Of a stretch of DNA of 64,000 nt, positions 11,335 to 22,200 are shown in pieces. A program made the translations under genes and the position numbers. The notes beneath the pieces were generated by a model that saw only the letters and a program-made list of their open reading frames with translations, was not told the DNA's origin and did not search any database. Source of the stretch: Byssothecium circinans (Eukaryota > Ascomycota > Dothideomycetes > Pleosporales > Massarinaceae). Numbering within the stretch: position 1 is the stretch's first letter; every line of letters starts with the position of its first letter. The stretch lies in assembly GCA_010015675.1 (NCBI GenBank), contig ML976986.1, forward strand, positions 965,198 to 1,029,197. The letters are read 5' to 3'.

Positions 11335-12335
11335 TTGGGAGTGACTGGAGAAACACCTCGAACGAAGGGCGAAGTGTTGCGCGGGTCTTGCTCTTCTCTC
11401 GAAGAGTGTTGATGTCAGTAGCGGACTGTCTGCCCATGTGTAATGCCCCGCGCGTGACCCCGCCTTCAGTGGTCGAGCCGCCAAGCTTCTTTCGTCCGGC
11501 GCCGACGCCGACAAAGCGTGTGGATCTCGGAGAAGGAAGGAACAAAACTGTACCTCTTTGAGAGAGGCACCAATATTGAGGAGAATGGTAAAGAGGCTGT
11601 CTACTTCGTATAGGTACATACAGTACCGTCTAGCTACCGTCTAGCTGCAGCACCATGCTGTGACTCGGCAAATCAAGCCTCCAGTTGGCTGTCCATAATT
11701 CTGGGCATGCACGCCTGCCCGGGCGGGTCGAGCATCACTCGATCACATGGTCCTATCAAAGCCCTGGAGGGATGGGTGCGGAATTCAGTCATTGTAGAAT
11801 GTGTTTGTATCCTTTTATATCTATCATACACGACCACCTCCACCCCCCGACTACTTGCCTCCTAGATTCGTTGCATTCCTCGCGACGCCAGCATTATATC
11901 ATACGAAATATTGCTGTATAAACATTCGCAAGACGCCTCAGGCTGGTACTCCACCGTGGTAGACGTACAATGCGAAAGTCTCCCTATCCAGGCACCGGTC
12001 TGGTCAAAAAAGAGGATATCAAAACAGTGACACGAAAAGAAGGATAAAAGAAGTGTTGGGGAAACCGGTGCCGAAGGGGGTCATACGATACACGAAAATG
12101 CTAGAAACAAACTCGCTATGCAAGGGGACGGATGCCGTAGCATGAAGCGCAGGCGTCCAGCTTTTGTCGAAAGGAAATTGGAGAGACTTTTTATGACGAG
12201 CGCTGAAGGGCGGATACAGTACACATAGATACAGCCGTCAATCGTGATACCGGTCGGACTCGAGATGAACACCAACGCCACGATGGTGGACAGCAAAAAG
12301 GGAAATGGAAGGTGGTAGGCGCTGAGCATCAGCCA
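11335..12335. other. intergenic between septin-like and NTF2/RRM genes
   Basis: This holds the promoter of the septin-like gene and the 3' region of the NTF2/RRM gene. It contains an 11-bp tandem duplication (11624-11645) and a pyrimidine-rich stretch near 11835-11870. No gene was seen. Confidence 0.5.
11624..11645. repeat. 11-bp tandem duplication
   Basis: taccgtctagc is present twice in direct succession. Confidence 0.85.
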
Positions 12336-14091
12336 CTAAGCTTCCTGCGGAGCACCCCGACCACGCATCGGTCCGCCACGACCACGTCCTTGGAAGCCGC
12401 CTCGAGGCTGGCCGCCGATGCCACCACGACCGCGGGGAGGTCCGCCACGAGGGTAACCGAATGGTGGTTGCGGGCGGAGACGACGCTCTTCAACCTTGAT
12501 TTCGATGCCATTCACCGTGTGCGGGTTGGCGGCGATGGCGGCCTGGAATCCGGCAGGTGTCTTGAAATCGACGAAAGCGCAGTTCTGATTGAGTTAGCAA
12601 ATATCTTTCATGTCCCACAGGGCTGCGTACCTTGGGTCGGCTGATGTCGAGATAATCAATCTCTCCAAACTTGGCGAGAGCGCTCCTCAGAGCACCCTCC
12701 TCAACTTGGCTGTACACGTTCTTGATGTAGGCACGCTTCAGGTCTGCGTCGGAAGCGTTCTGAGCGCGCGATTGCTCCTTCTTCGGACCGGCAGTCTGCC
12801 AACCCGCAGCATCGCCTTGGCTGTTCGCAGGCGACGCCTCGCGAGCGGGTGCGGAAACCTGGGCAGGCACAGCAGATGGCTGGATGGGTGCAGAGGCGGA
12901 AGCGGAAGCGGACGTGGTGGACTTGGGCTGCGCAGGGGCCTGTTGAGCGGTAGAGGACGGGATAGCTGGCATAGCAACCTTGTTCGCTGAAGCGATTAAG
13001 CTAGCCCAAGTGCGAGGGGCAGTAGACTTTGGCGGGGCAGCGGGAGTAGCAACAGGTGCAGCCTTGGGCGCTGTAGGCGCAGGTGTAGGAGTAGGGTCCT
13101 TGGGCTTCTCAGGCTCGGCCACCTCTTCTTCGGTTGGCGCCTCAGGTTCCTTCTTGGACTCCTCGCTCGCGGAAACAGCAGCGGCCGGAGCCTCCTCAGC
13201 TTCTGCAACATCGGCGGTCTCGGGGACGGGAGAGCCATTGACAGCAGCCGGAGGCGGCGATGCCTCCCTAGCAGGCTCCTCTTTTGTTGCTTCCTCGAGC
13301 TTGTGGTCGACCTTGGTCAGGTCCTCCTCACTCTGCGCGACCTCTGCATGCTGCTGCTCGTCCTCAGTGGCGACCGCAGTAGAGACGGGCTCCTGCACAC
13401 CGCTAGGAACAGCGTGCTCTTGCTGGAGCTGCTCCTCCTCTTCCTCGGGCTCTTCGGCAAGGTACCGGAAGATGTCGTTGAGCACGAAGTAGCCGTTGGT
13501 CTGCTCCGCGAGAATGAAGGTCTGCACAAACCGCTTGTGCGGCTGCCCCTTGTTGGAAATCTCGCCAATGACCTGAATGACGATGTTCGCATCGGAGCCT
13601 TGAGAATCAACGTTGGTGACGCGAACCTTGGTGTCAGCGTAGTCAAGCTCCTTGATCCGGTCGTTGATGGCCTGTGTGATCAATTAGTCATGACCGTGCA
13701 AAACTATTGTGGTCCGACATACCTTCTGGCCAACGCAAACATTGACCTTGTCCTCCTCGGTACCAGAGACGAATTGCGATCGCTTGTTGTAGAAGAGCTG
13801 GCATTCGTTAGCCGGGGTTCTCAACGACTCCTATTAAAGCATTCAACTCACATATAGCTTGTCTGGTGTCTTACTCAGGGTGGTGTAATACTGCTCAACG
13901 AAGTACCAGCCAACCTCATCCTTGGGGATCGCATCGGCGGGACTGCTGGTGGATTGGCTGGGTGCTTGCTGCTGGGAGCCGCCGTAGCTAGTAGCGTTGT
14001 TCGCACCAGCCGCATTGTAGTTGTTTACAGCCGCATCGTATCCCTGCTGCGCATAATTGCCGTTGACGGGGACGGACTCAGTGCTTGCCAT
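12336..14091 (-). CDS. NTF2/RRM RNA-binding protein, G3BP/Nxt3 type
   Basis: Four exons (13852-14091, 13723-13797, 12631-13671, 12336-12584; introns 54, 51 and 46 bp) give 534 aa. After a Gln/Ser/Asn-rich N-terminus comes an NTF2-like domain: VGWYFVEQYYTTLSKTPDKL, LFYNKRSQFVSGTEED, VTNVDSQGSDANIVIQVIGE, KRFVQTFILAEQTNGYFVLN and DIFRYL. A long acidic, Ala/Pro-rich linker follows, then an RRM (RAYIKNVY as RNP2, NCAFVDFKT as RNP1) and a C-terminal RGG box of GGPPRGRGG-type repeats. This order is that of G3BP, Bre5 and S. pombe Nxt3, which bind Ubp3-type deubiquitinases and act in stress granules. Cytoplasmic RNP function is inferred from the architecture, which is clear. Confidence 0.9.
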
Positions 14092-15037
14092 GACGCCGAC
14101 TGCAGGAGGGATGCTGGTTGTATCGAGATGGCGTGAATGCGCGATTGGTAGGTGGAAAGAAGGTCTGACTTCGAGGAGCCGTATTACAAGGTCGAGAAAA
14201 CTGGTGAGAGTATCGTCAGCAAACCACTCAGACTGCTACCGCTAGGCGCGCGTACAAAGTTCCGCGAAGAGGTGTGAGCGCAGAGGCAGAGGCACCCGGT
14301 GTTCGAGGGAGGGTGGAGTGGTCTGGCAGATAGTAATTAGATAATTTCAGATACGAGAAGCTCCGTCGAGTGTTGAGGAGGAGATGGAGATGCGGGTTTG
14401 GGTTGGTGCTCGGGTAGGTGGCGGGTGTGGGAGATGCAAAGCAATGAGGAGCACGTAGAAGCACGCAGATGAAATTTGTGACTAAGTTAGCCAAGTCGCG
14501 CTAGCGCCTCCGCAAGCTCAGCACCATCATCCGAATACTCGTCCCAATTCATATTCCATCACAGTCTCCGATGCACCGTATGCACTTCGGGACTGGAAGT
14601 CGTATTGATGTCCAAAATATCCCTTCCTTCGTAGTCAACGGCCTGAAATGATCTCAATACCTAGGTACGTCCAAGCCGAACGGATACACATACAGAATAC
14701 AGAAAGGTCAGCGCAAAATTGGACCTTCTGCTCGTTATACCTTGGGTATGAGTAAAGCCTGTGAGTATCGAGCCGGAGGAGGCGGACCGATGGAAGTTCT
14801 CCGAGATGTCCGGTAAACGGTTTGTACGATTGTACTGTATAAGCTCGCGTCGCGTGCAACCAAGCACCGAAGCACGAACTCGCTGGCGTAGGGCCCCGAA
14901 TAAATAGATCGTGTCCTCCTAAAAGTTGACGACCTCCAACCTTTACAGTCTCTCTATATTCTAAGCTTATACCTCTGCCTAGAAGTTTCAACCATCACTA
15001 TCTAGGTAGTTACGTTATCTCCTTCCCAGACCCAGTC
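14092..15037. other. divergent promoter region
   Basis: Shared upstream DNA of the NTF2/RRM gene (minus) and the MFS gene (plus). A purine-rich stretch at 14280-14400 is pyrimidine-rich on the coding strand of the NTF2/RRM gene, as in many fungal 5' leaders. No ORF of interest. Confidence 0.5.
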
Positions 15038-16536
15038 ATGTCGGCAACACCAACACTAGCGCCGTCAGACAACGACAACGGCTTTCTGGCTCGCGACAAA
15101 ATGCCAGATGTTGAACAGCCTCCAGTCGATGAAAAGGCTGTCAACTCCCACGCGCAACCGCAATCCGTACCCGAGCCGGCGAATCCATGGCACCCGAGTC
15201 AGTTCCCGGATGGTGGACGAGATGCATGGCTATGCCTTCTTGGAGCAGCGTGTCTTCTATTCTGCAGTTTTGGATGGTTGAACTGTGTTGGTATCTTCCA
15301 GAGCTACTATTCCCAGAACCAGCTCCGCAATCGTACGTGACAACGTGCAGTAAGCCGCTCTCGAAGGATTACGCTTACTTTGACTATCGCTAGACTCGTC
15401 ATCGCAAATTGCTTGGATACCATCATTGGAGATCTTCATGATGTTTTTTCCTGGTCCTTTAGTTGGTTTCATATACGACAATCACGGACCTAAACTCTTG
15501 ATACTCGTCGGTGGCTTCTTTCATGTTTTCGGATTAATGATGACGAGTCTGTGCACAGAATACTGGCAGTTCATTCTAGCCCAAGGTATCTGCAGTCCTT
15601 TGGGATTGAACTGCATTTTCAACGCAGCCGTCAATACAATTCCAACATGGTTCTTGAAGAAGCGAGGTGCAGCGTATGGTGCCATGGCCGCCGGCAGTGG
15701 CCTCGGAGGAATCATTTTCCCTATAATGGCTTCTCATCTCATCCCAGAGATTGGATACGGCTGGACCATGCGAACCTTCGGCTTCCTTATTCTGGCACTC
15801 CTTCTCCTTGCCTTGGTCACGGTCAAGTCACGGCTCCCACCACGACCGCGCAAATGGCAACTTGATATATTCGCTGAGCCTTTTCGAGATTTGCGGTTCA
15901 CGCTTACGCTCATTCCTTCCTTCTTGTTCTTTTTCGGCCTTTTCATCCCCATCAACTACATCGAAGTTCAAGCTATGGCTTCCGGGATGTCGATACGTTT
16001 GGCTGGGTATCTTCTAGCCATCTTAAACGCAGCGAGGTATTCTCTCCTCCACGGAATCTTCCTTTCTTCTGTTCGCTAATATTATTGCTCGCAGTATCTT
16101 TGGACGTATTGTCCCAGGCATTTTGGCTGACAAGTTCGGGCCTTATAATCTACAAACATTCATGGCCTTCACCGCGGCTATCCTGGTTTTCGCTTTTGGT
16201 CTCGCTGCTTCCAGCAATGCTGCCATTATCGTTTATGCCGCCTTTTACGGTTTCGCTTCTGGAGCTTACGTCTCGCTACTACCCGCCCAACTCGCCAGCA
16301 TCTCCAAGGTCGAGCAAATTGGCATTCGCCTCGGTGTTGCCTTTTCCGTTATCAGTTTCGCCGGCCTTGTAGGGAACCCGATCGCCGGAGCTCTGCTAGG
16401 TGGTCACGGGCATGGAAACCTCAGTGGGTTCGACAAGTTAAACATCTTTGCAGGATGTATGCTAGTTGGGGGTGCTGCCTTCTTTACGGTGGCTAGGTCT
16501 TACGTTGCGGGGTGGAAGCTACTTGCCGTAGTTTAA
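15038..16536 (+). CDS. MFS transporter, monocarboxylate-porter type
   Basis: Three exons (15038-15332, 15394-16036, 16095-16536; introns 61 and 58 bp) give 459 aa. The first splice reads RNHSSSQIAWIPSLEIFMMF and the second LNAASIFGRIVPGILADKFG, both continuous with the family. A polar cytosolic N-terminus of about 60 residues precedes DGGRDAWLCLLGAACLLFCS, the start of TM1. Typical motifs are GPLVGFIYDNHGPK in the first intracellular loop, FLKKRGAAYGAMAAGSGLGG, and FGRIVPGILADKFGPYN between the two halves. Length and pattern fit the fungal monocarboxylate transporter-like (MCT/SLC16-like) MFS group, a plasma-membrane carrier family. The substrate cannot be read from the sequence. No metabolic genes flank it. 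Confidence 0.85.
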
Positions 16537-16563
16537 GAAAATACGAGTAAAGAGGTGGAGAAT

Positions 16564-16960
16564 TCAGGCATACCATGGTATCGGACGGGTCCGATGCAGG
16601 ACCCTCAGTACAGCATTTGCATCGATATCACCGCTCTGGTTTAGATTTAGACAAAAGCGATTAATGTAATGATAGAGCTCAGGAGTTTCAACAACGATAG
16701 TCGTATCTAATCCCTGAATCATCTCCCCATCCCATCCTTGCCCACCCAGAATGGCTAGCGGCATAGTCGTTCCTTCCTCAACAACCGCTTTCGCCATCAA
16801 CACTTCCACATACCGCGCAAACATATTCCCCCTTCAGCGCTCTCACCGGCCTCTCTCTTAGCGCTATCTCTCCTTCAATTATAATTCCATCGCTTTCCAC
16901 TTTCTTCATGTTTACTGCGGAACTGATGAACATGCAGCCCCAAGCGAGCGGTACCGCCAA
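16564..16960 (-). pseudogene. possible broken conserved fragment over two frames
   Basis: Two overlapping minus-strand frames look like one protein interrupted by a one-base shift near 16830. The upstream frame reads LAWGCMFISSAVNMKKVESD and onward to RPVRALKG. The other frame continues NMFARYVEVLMAKAVVEEGT, LAILGGQGWDGEMIQGLDTT and VETPELYHYINRFCL, ending in IPWYA before a stop. The balanced amino-acid composition suggests former coding DNA. I do not recognise the family. An unannotated splice is less likely, because the frames abut without room for an intron. Low confidence. Confidence 0.35.
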
Positions 16961-17202
16961 ACCCCCAGCGCTTGCGGTCCCGTAACACGACAGCCGATTC
17001 GCTCAACAACAACGCTATCACGCATTGAATAGGCGCGCTCCTCACGACAAAACAGTATCGGTATTGGCGAAAATAGTTATGGGGCCGTTCAAAGTGCTGT
17101 GCCGCAATGCTGTGGAGAGAGAAAAGGAGGTTCGCTCGCTGCGAGTTTTTTGTCCTATCGCGCCGTATCTTTTGTTGTCATTGACCATATCGATAGTTCA
17201 CT

Positions 17203-19772
17203 ATGAAGTTTTTTCCCAAGTTTCGACGGACGGAAAACAGAGTTAATGGAAAGCCAACAGTACAGGCATCAGCTGAAAGCCTTCCGGCCCCAGCAACGCA
17301 ACCATCCAATCAGTCAAAGTCGAAGTCGAAGACATGGGCAACAACCGTCACGCATGTACCGAGCTGGCCTCAAGAGGCTCGACCATTGAAGAAGCACACA
17401 TGGATCTCGTATGTATACATGATTGGAGACCTGATCCTTGTGCTCCTACCGATCTATTTTATTCGTAAGTCGTGTTGGGGAGTAGGTATCCCACGTGTAA
17501 CTAACACACATAGTTCTCGGGGCTGCTGCTATAACGCTCAATGGAAAGCCTACCAAGGATAATGCGCTTGGCGAGAAGGTTGAGTTCGCTATCCAGTTAG
17601 TAAGTACACCATCAATAGCGCTCTATCATATACTAACCATCAAGGGACCCACGCTTTTCCCCATCCTTTTTGCGGCCATCTGCGGGCGGAGCATGAAGAT
17701 GATCGCTCGGTTCATCGCCGAAAGGAGGGCAAAACTCAGCGTAAGTCTCGTCTTTTTCCATTCGGCCATCCTGCTATGGGCTTTCCGTCCGCAAACAGAG
17801 TGCTATACTAACTATATTAGACCCTAGAGTTACTCCTGGCCAGCCACTCCGTATGGGGAACTGTCGAGAGTCAGTTCTTGATGCGTCGCTTGACTCTAGT
17901 TGGCGCGAACCTGCTGTTCCTTTGGGCTCTTTCACCACTAGGGGGACAGGCGTCTCTCCGACTCATGAAAAGAGGCAACCGGGAAACGTATTCAGAGACC
18001 AAGCTTCGTTATTTGACAACAGGCCCAGCCGCGACTGCTTGGGGGATGGCTTCGACATATCAGTTAAACGGCAAATTCTTCGACGCTGGCGCCATTTATA
18101 CAGCGGCTCTGTAAGTAAGCCCACAAAAAGATCTTTCAAAGATATGTGCTAATGCAAGCAAAAATATTCTAGGATGGCTCCGCTATCTACCAAACTCGGC
18201 CCGCAAGACTTGTGGGGTAACGTGAAGATCCCAAGCCTCGGAGTGCTCAACATGTCGAATGTCGATTCCAACGGATGGATCACGGTGCCGTCCAATATCT
18301 CCACGCCAGAAACTTATTCTTCTCTTGTGGGCCTGCCTATTGTTGGTCTTGCACTGAACAAAACTTCCACTTTTACGTTAGAGTCGACCTACCTCTCTGT
18401 AGAATGTGGGGCTTTTCAGCAGTATCCGTTGCCCCAGAACGGCACTATTTCGAAGTGGTTGGATGCTGATTGGGCAACGTTGGACCAGCTCGTACCAGGG
18501 CAGGTATGGAAGAATAAGTCAGCTGATCACCCTATTGGTGGGACAGAGGGCTACAGCAACTCGTTCTTCATCGACACAAACCGACCGTCGTCCTGGGGCC
18601 AAGATGACAATTCAGATACACAAGCGCTTGTTGGCCGCCTGGATGGTTTCTTCGGCCACTACAACCGAACGCGGCTTACGGATCAGGAGGCTAGAACGAG
18701 ACGTGAGATCACTTATGCCTCGCTGTATTCGATAAGCGATGATCTCAGTTTCTATAGCCTGAACGTAGCAACGTGCTTGCTATCTCAGCATCATGTAGAA
18801 GCTATGATCAGATGCAACGGCAACCAATGCATCGCTACGAAAGTCAGAGAATCGCACTCAGACCATCGACCCGCGGCACTCACAGGGTTTGAAAATAGCC
18901 AAGTCATGGGAAATTTTGCGAAACAGTTTCCGAGCGCCGCCAATATCGCCTACGGCTCTAGTCCCACTGAGCACCTCCTCGTCAATAGCTCTTCCTCTCC
19001 GTTCATTCAGCGAGTTGGCGGGTCTGTCCCCCAAAAGGTGATGTTTGCTGACGTATCAACGATACCGACGGATCTCTTCTCCAGAAGATTGTCTTTGCTG
19101 CTCAACACTTACTATCAAATCAGCATGCAACCAAATGGTTACTGGGGTGGCTTGTCAGGCAACCTCACAGCGTATGGTCCCGACACTACTCCAGCGACCG
19201 AAATCAACGTTTATCTCCCCTCAGGCCTCTCAGCTACCGAAAACTCTTTCTACGACTGGTACTCGGCCTTTGAACAGATAACGCAGAACATCACTTCACC
19301 TTTCATCGGAGCCACCACAACAGCAAATGTGACCTCATCACAGCAGATATTCAACTGCGAATTTCCATGGTTGGCACTCCTACTCACATCGTCAACGATC
19401 ATCTTCATTATCGGGACGGTGGCATTGGTTCTAAAACGAGGCACTCTCGGGCCGGAGGTACGTTGTTACTCTCTCTGTCTTGATGAACGGTTGGTAGACG
19501 AAAAACGATCGTTAAGATGGTGTGCATACCTTGAGAACTTATTAGCTAACGGCTTATAGTTGTTCGGATTCGTGACGAGCATGAGTTACGAAAACCCCTA
19601 CGTCCAAATCCCAGATGGGGGCAGTACGCTAGATGCCATGGAAAGAGCAAAGCTATTGAAAGATGTAGAAGTGTGTGTGGGTGACGTCCATGGCGAGAAA
19701 GATGTCGGACACATTGCATTCGCGGCCGGAGTGCCAGTTCGCAAGCTTGAACGAGGAAGGCTGTACGCATGA
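17203..19772 (+). CDS. large multi-pass membrane glycoprotein, function unknown
   Basis: Six exons (17203-17464, 17514-17599, 17645-17740, 17821-18110, 18173-19457, 19560-19772) keep one frame and give 743 aa. A basic, polar N-terminus precedes a hydrophobic block (WISYVYMIGDLILVLLPIYF then LGAAAITL). Two more hydrophobic segments follow (GPTLFPILFAAICG and TLVGANLLFLWALSPLGG). A long loop of roughly 400 residues has many N-glycosylation sequons (NMSN, NIST, NKTS, NGTI, NITS, NVTS) and few Cys, so it is probably extracellular. A last TM (WLALLLTSSTIIFIIGTVAL) leads to a cytosolic tail. The layout matches large fungal membrane proteins of unknown role seen in many Pezizomycotina. No enzymatic motif was seen. 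Confidence 0.75.
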
Positions 19773-21069
19773 AGAACTACCCAAGGCAGTGACGTCCGCC
19801 TCCTTGACACCGTCGTAAACGTATTCCCGCGCCGATCAAAGGATTGTTTCGAGGCCGACCTCCCAAGTCTCACAAAAGAATGCAACCTCGAAATGTTCTT
19901 CCTTCCCTTTTAGTCAAAGCCAGCTGCTTGTCTCTCATGCGTTTCAAAGCGGATCCAATAGCATGCCGGTATGAGATTGCAGTATCGTCACTGTAAGAGT
20001 CCGCTGCGTTTCGCTAAGAGCTGAGCCACTATCCCACTGCTACGTCTATTTAGGAACGGTCATTGCGGACGGATCGCAGCTGCGACTCGCGTTGTACACC
20101 AAGCCTTTATCGGACTCAAGAGTGCAATGGGTTTTGGGTGACGCACTTTTGCATGGGATTCTTGGAGGCCGAGCACTGCCTCCGGATATATTCGACGGGG
20201 ATTTCCCGCAACCAGCACGACCTTCCGCGCTGACGATCGACATTATCCAGGCGCTTCTTAGCAGCCAGTCTTTTGCGCCGTTGCCAAAACAGTGTGACAG
20301 CTGCAGGTCCACGACACACTATAGCGAGACAAAGCTTTGCAAGCAGCTGTGGTTGAGCAAAAGGTGGAGAGAACGACAACTCACCAGGGGAAAAGACAAG
20401 AGGCTCGCCAATCATGCGCAGCAGACAGGGGTGGCCATCGCGCAGGTGCGACGCTCCAAAACCGCCAGTGGCCCCGATGTTTTTCTTTCATTTTCACGGC
20501 CCGCTAAGCGACCGCCGACGGCCAATGACTACGACTGCGCAGCCGAGAACTTCACTCCAGCCAAATCCACAGGCCCTCAGCAACGCCACAGGCTACTCGT
20601 TCAGGCGTGCGCATCAATGTACCTGCATCAAGGTCTTGACACATCCGGTCTTCCTTTGGCTGGCAGCCTTGGGCGATCGCCCCCGGTTTCACAGTAACGC
20701 TCGCCTTTGTGGAGAACGCACACCCACCATGCCATTGTTTGGTTTTCGGAGTTCTACCTCGAAACTGTTTCTCAGATTACGGATCATCGAAGGGGTTGCG
20801 AGGGAGGGCTCAAGGATGGTTCAGTGGCAGCGACCCTGTAGGGTGGTGGCGTAGAGGATGCTACCCTTCTGATCTCAAGGTATTTAAGAGAAGGGCACCA
20901 CCGCCTGAATAGCCTTCATCACAGTACATTCATTCATCTCTTCGCATCTTCTCAGCTTTGCAGTGCCTTCTTCTTTTCTAGCTGGACTAGTTTTTGACTT
21001 TTACACACTCCCTCAAAACATCAACCTTCAGTCCAACCCCCACAGCTTTCCAGCACCACTACCGTCGAA
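19773..21069. other. intergenic and AA11 promoter region
   Basis: No convincing gene. The 200-codon plus-strand frame at 20092-20697 lacks an ATG start and has no recognisable motif. The last 190 bases hold the likely promoter and pyrimidine-rich 5' leader of the AA11 gene. Confidence 0.5.
20881..20887 (+). promoter_or_regulatory. TATA-like box upstream of the AA11 gene
   Basis: TATTTAA lies 183-189 bases before the ATG. It is followed about 30 bases later by a CA/CT-rich start-site-like stretch and a pyrimidine-rich leader. The match is direct; promoter use is inferred. Confidence 0.4.
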
Positions 21070-22200
21070 ATGGCCATCAAATCCGCTATCTTCGCTGCTG
21101 CCGCGCTCCTGGCCACGGCCAACGCTCACATCATCATGAAGAGCCCCGTTCCCTACAGCAACGACAAGATCGACAACAGCCCTCTTAGCGGCGCTGCCCA
21201 ATTCCCTTGCAAGGCCCAGAACGGCTTCACTGTTACTAAGATGAACGCCATGAAGGTTGGAGAGAAGCAACAGATCTCTTTCACGGGATCCGCGGTCCAC
21301 GGTGGAGGATCTTGCCAGCTCTCCTACACTCAGGACACTACCCCGACCGCGAACTCCAAATTCAAGGTCATTAAGAGTATTGAAGGTGGATGCCCTGGTG
21401 TTGAAGGCCCCAAGGATTTCGACTTCACTCTGCCCGAAAGCATTCCTAACGGTAAGGGCACCTTCGCTTGGACCTGGTTCTCAAAGATGGCCGGTCAGCC
21501 CGAGCTGTACATGAACTGTGCCCCGATCGAGGTCACTGGCGGTGCTAGCGATGCTTCCAAGCTCAGTGCTCTCCCTGACATGCTGGTCGCCAACATGGCT
21601 AGCATCAACACCTGCAAGCAGGTTGAGAACAAGGCTATCAAGTTCCCAAGCGCTGGCAAAGAAGTTCAGGCCACTGGTAGCGATGCCGTCCCCCCGACCG
21701 GCTCGTGTGGTGCTTCCTCTGGTGGCAGTGACAGCAGCTCGCCTTCTTCTGGTGCTTCCCAGCCCTCTTCCGCCGCCGGCACCTCTCCCTCTTCAGCTGC
21801 TGGCACCAAGCCATCCTCCGCTGCCCCCACGCCTACCTCTGCGGCTTCCAAGCCTTCACAGACCGGCGGCGGTGTCTTCGCTCCGAGCGCCAGCTCCGCT
21901 CCTGGAGCCAAGCCCACTGCTGCAGAGCCCACCACCCTGGCAACCTCTGTTGTCGCTCCCTCAGTTCCCGCTGGAACTGCCTCGCCTCCCACAGCTACCG
22001 GTGCGCCTTCCCCTGGTGGCTCTTCCTCTACGTGCACTCAGAACGGCCAAATTGTCTGCAAAGGCACCACCCAATTCGGTCTCTGCAACAACGGCTCTGT
22101 GGTCTTCCAGGCTGTTGCCGCTGGCACTCAGTGCTCCAACGGTGCGATCACCAAGCGTGGCTATAACGGCCGCATTGCCCGCCCTCGTCGCTCTATCTAA
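21070..22200 (+). CDS. AA11 lytic polysaccharide monooxygenase (chitin-active family)
   Basis: Intronless, 376 aa. The signal peptide MAIKSAIFAAAALLATANA leaves His20 as the new N-terminus, the first ligand of the copper histidine brace. The second His lies in GSAVHGGGSCQ (His77). Other AA11 marks are SPVPYSNDKIDNSPL, FPCK, VIKSIEGGCPG, FAWTWFSKM and ELYMNCAPIEV. A Ser/Pro/Ala/Thr-rich linker of about 110 residues follows. The C-terminal Cys module (CTQNGQIVCKG, FGLCNNG, VAAGTQCSNG) resembles X278, reported with AA11 enzymes and linked to chitin binding. The extreme C-terminus is basic. The expected role is secreted, copper-dependent oxidation of crystalline chitin, in nutrition or remodelling of the fungus's own wall. 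Family assignment is strong; activity is inferred. Confidence 0.9.
   Translation: MAIKSAIFAAAALLATANAHIIMKSPVPYSNDKIDNSPLSGAAQFPCKAQNGFTVTKMNAMKVGEKQQISFTGSAVHGGGSCQLSYTQDTTPTANSKFKVIKSIEGGCPGVEGPKDFDFTLPESIPNGKGTFAWTWFSKMAGQPELYMNCAPIEVTGGASDASKLSALPDMLVANMASINTCKQVENKAIKFPSAGKEVQATGSDAVPPTGSCGASSGGSDSSSPSSGASQPSSAAGTSPSSAAGTKPSSAAPTPTSAASKPSQTGGGVFAPSASSAPGAKPTAAEPTTLATSVVAPSVPAGTASPPTATGAPSPGGSSSTCTQNGQIVCKGTTQFGLCNNGSVVFQAVAAGTQCSNGAITKRGYNGRIARPRRSI

Noticed and set aside
20092..20697. Plus-strand open frame of about 200 codons upstream of the AA11 gene
   Set aside because: It has no ATG at its start and no recognisable motif or signal peptide, and another strand is open as well, as expected for GC-rich spacer.
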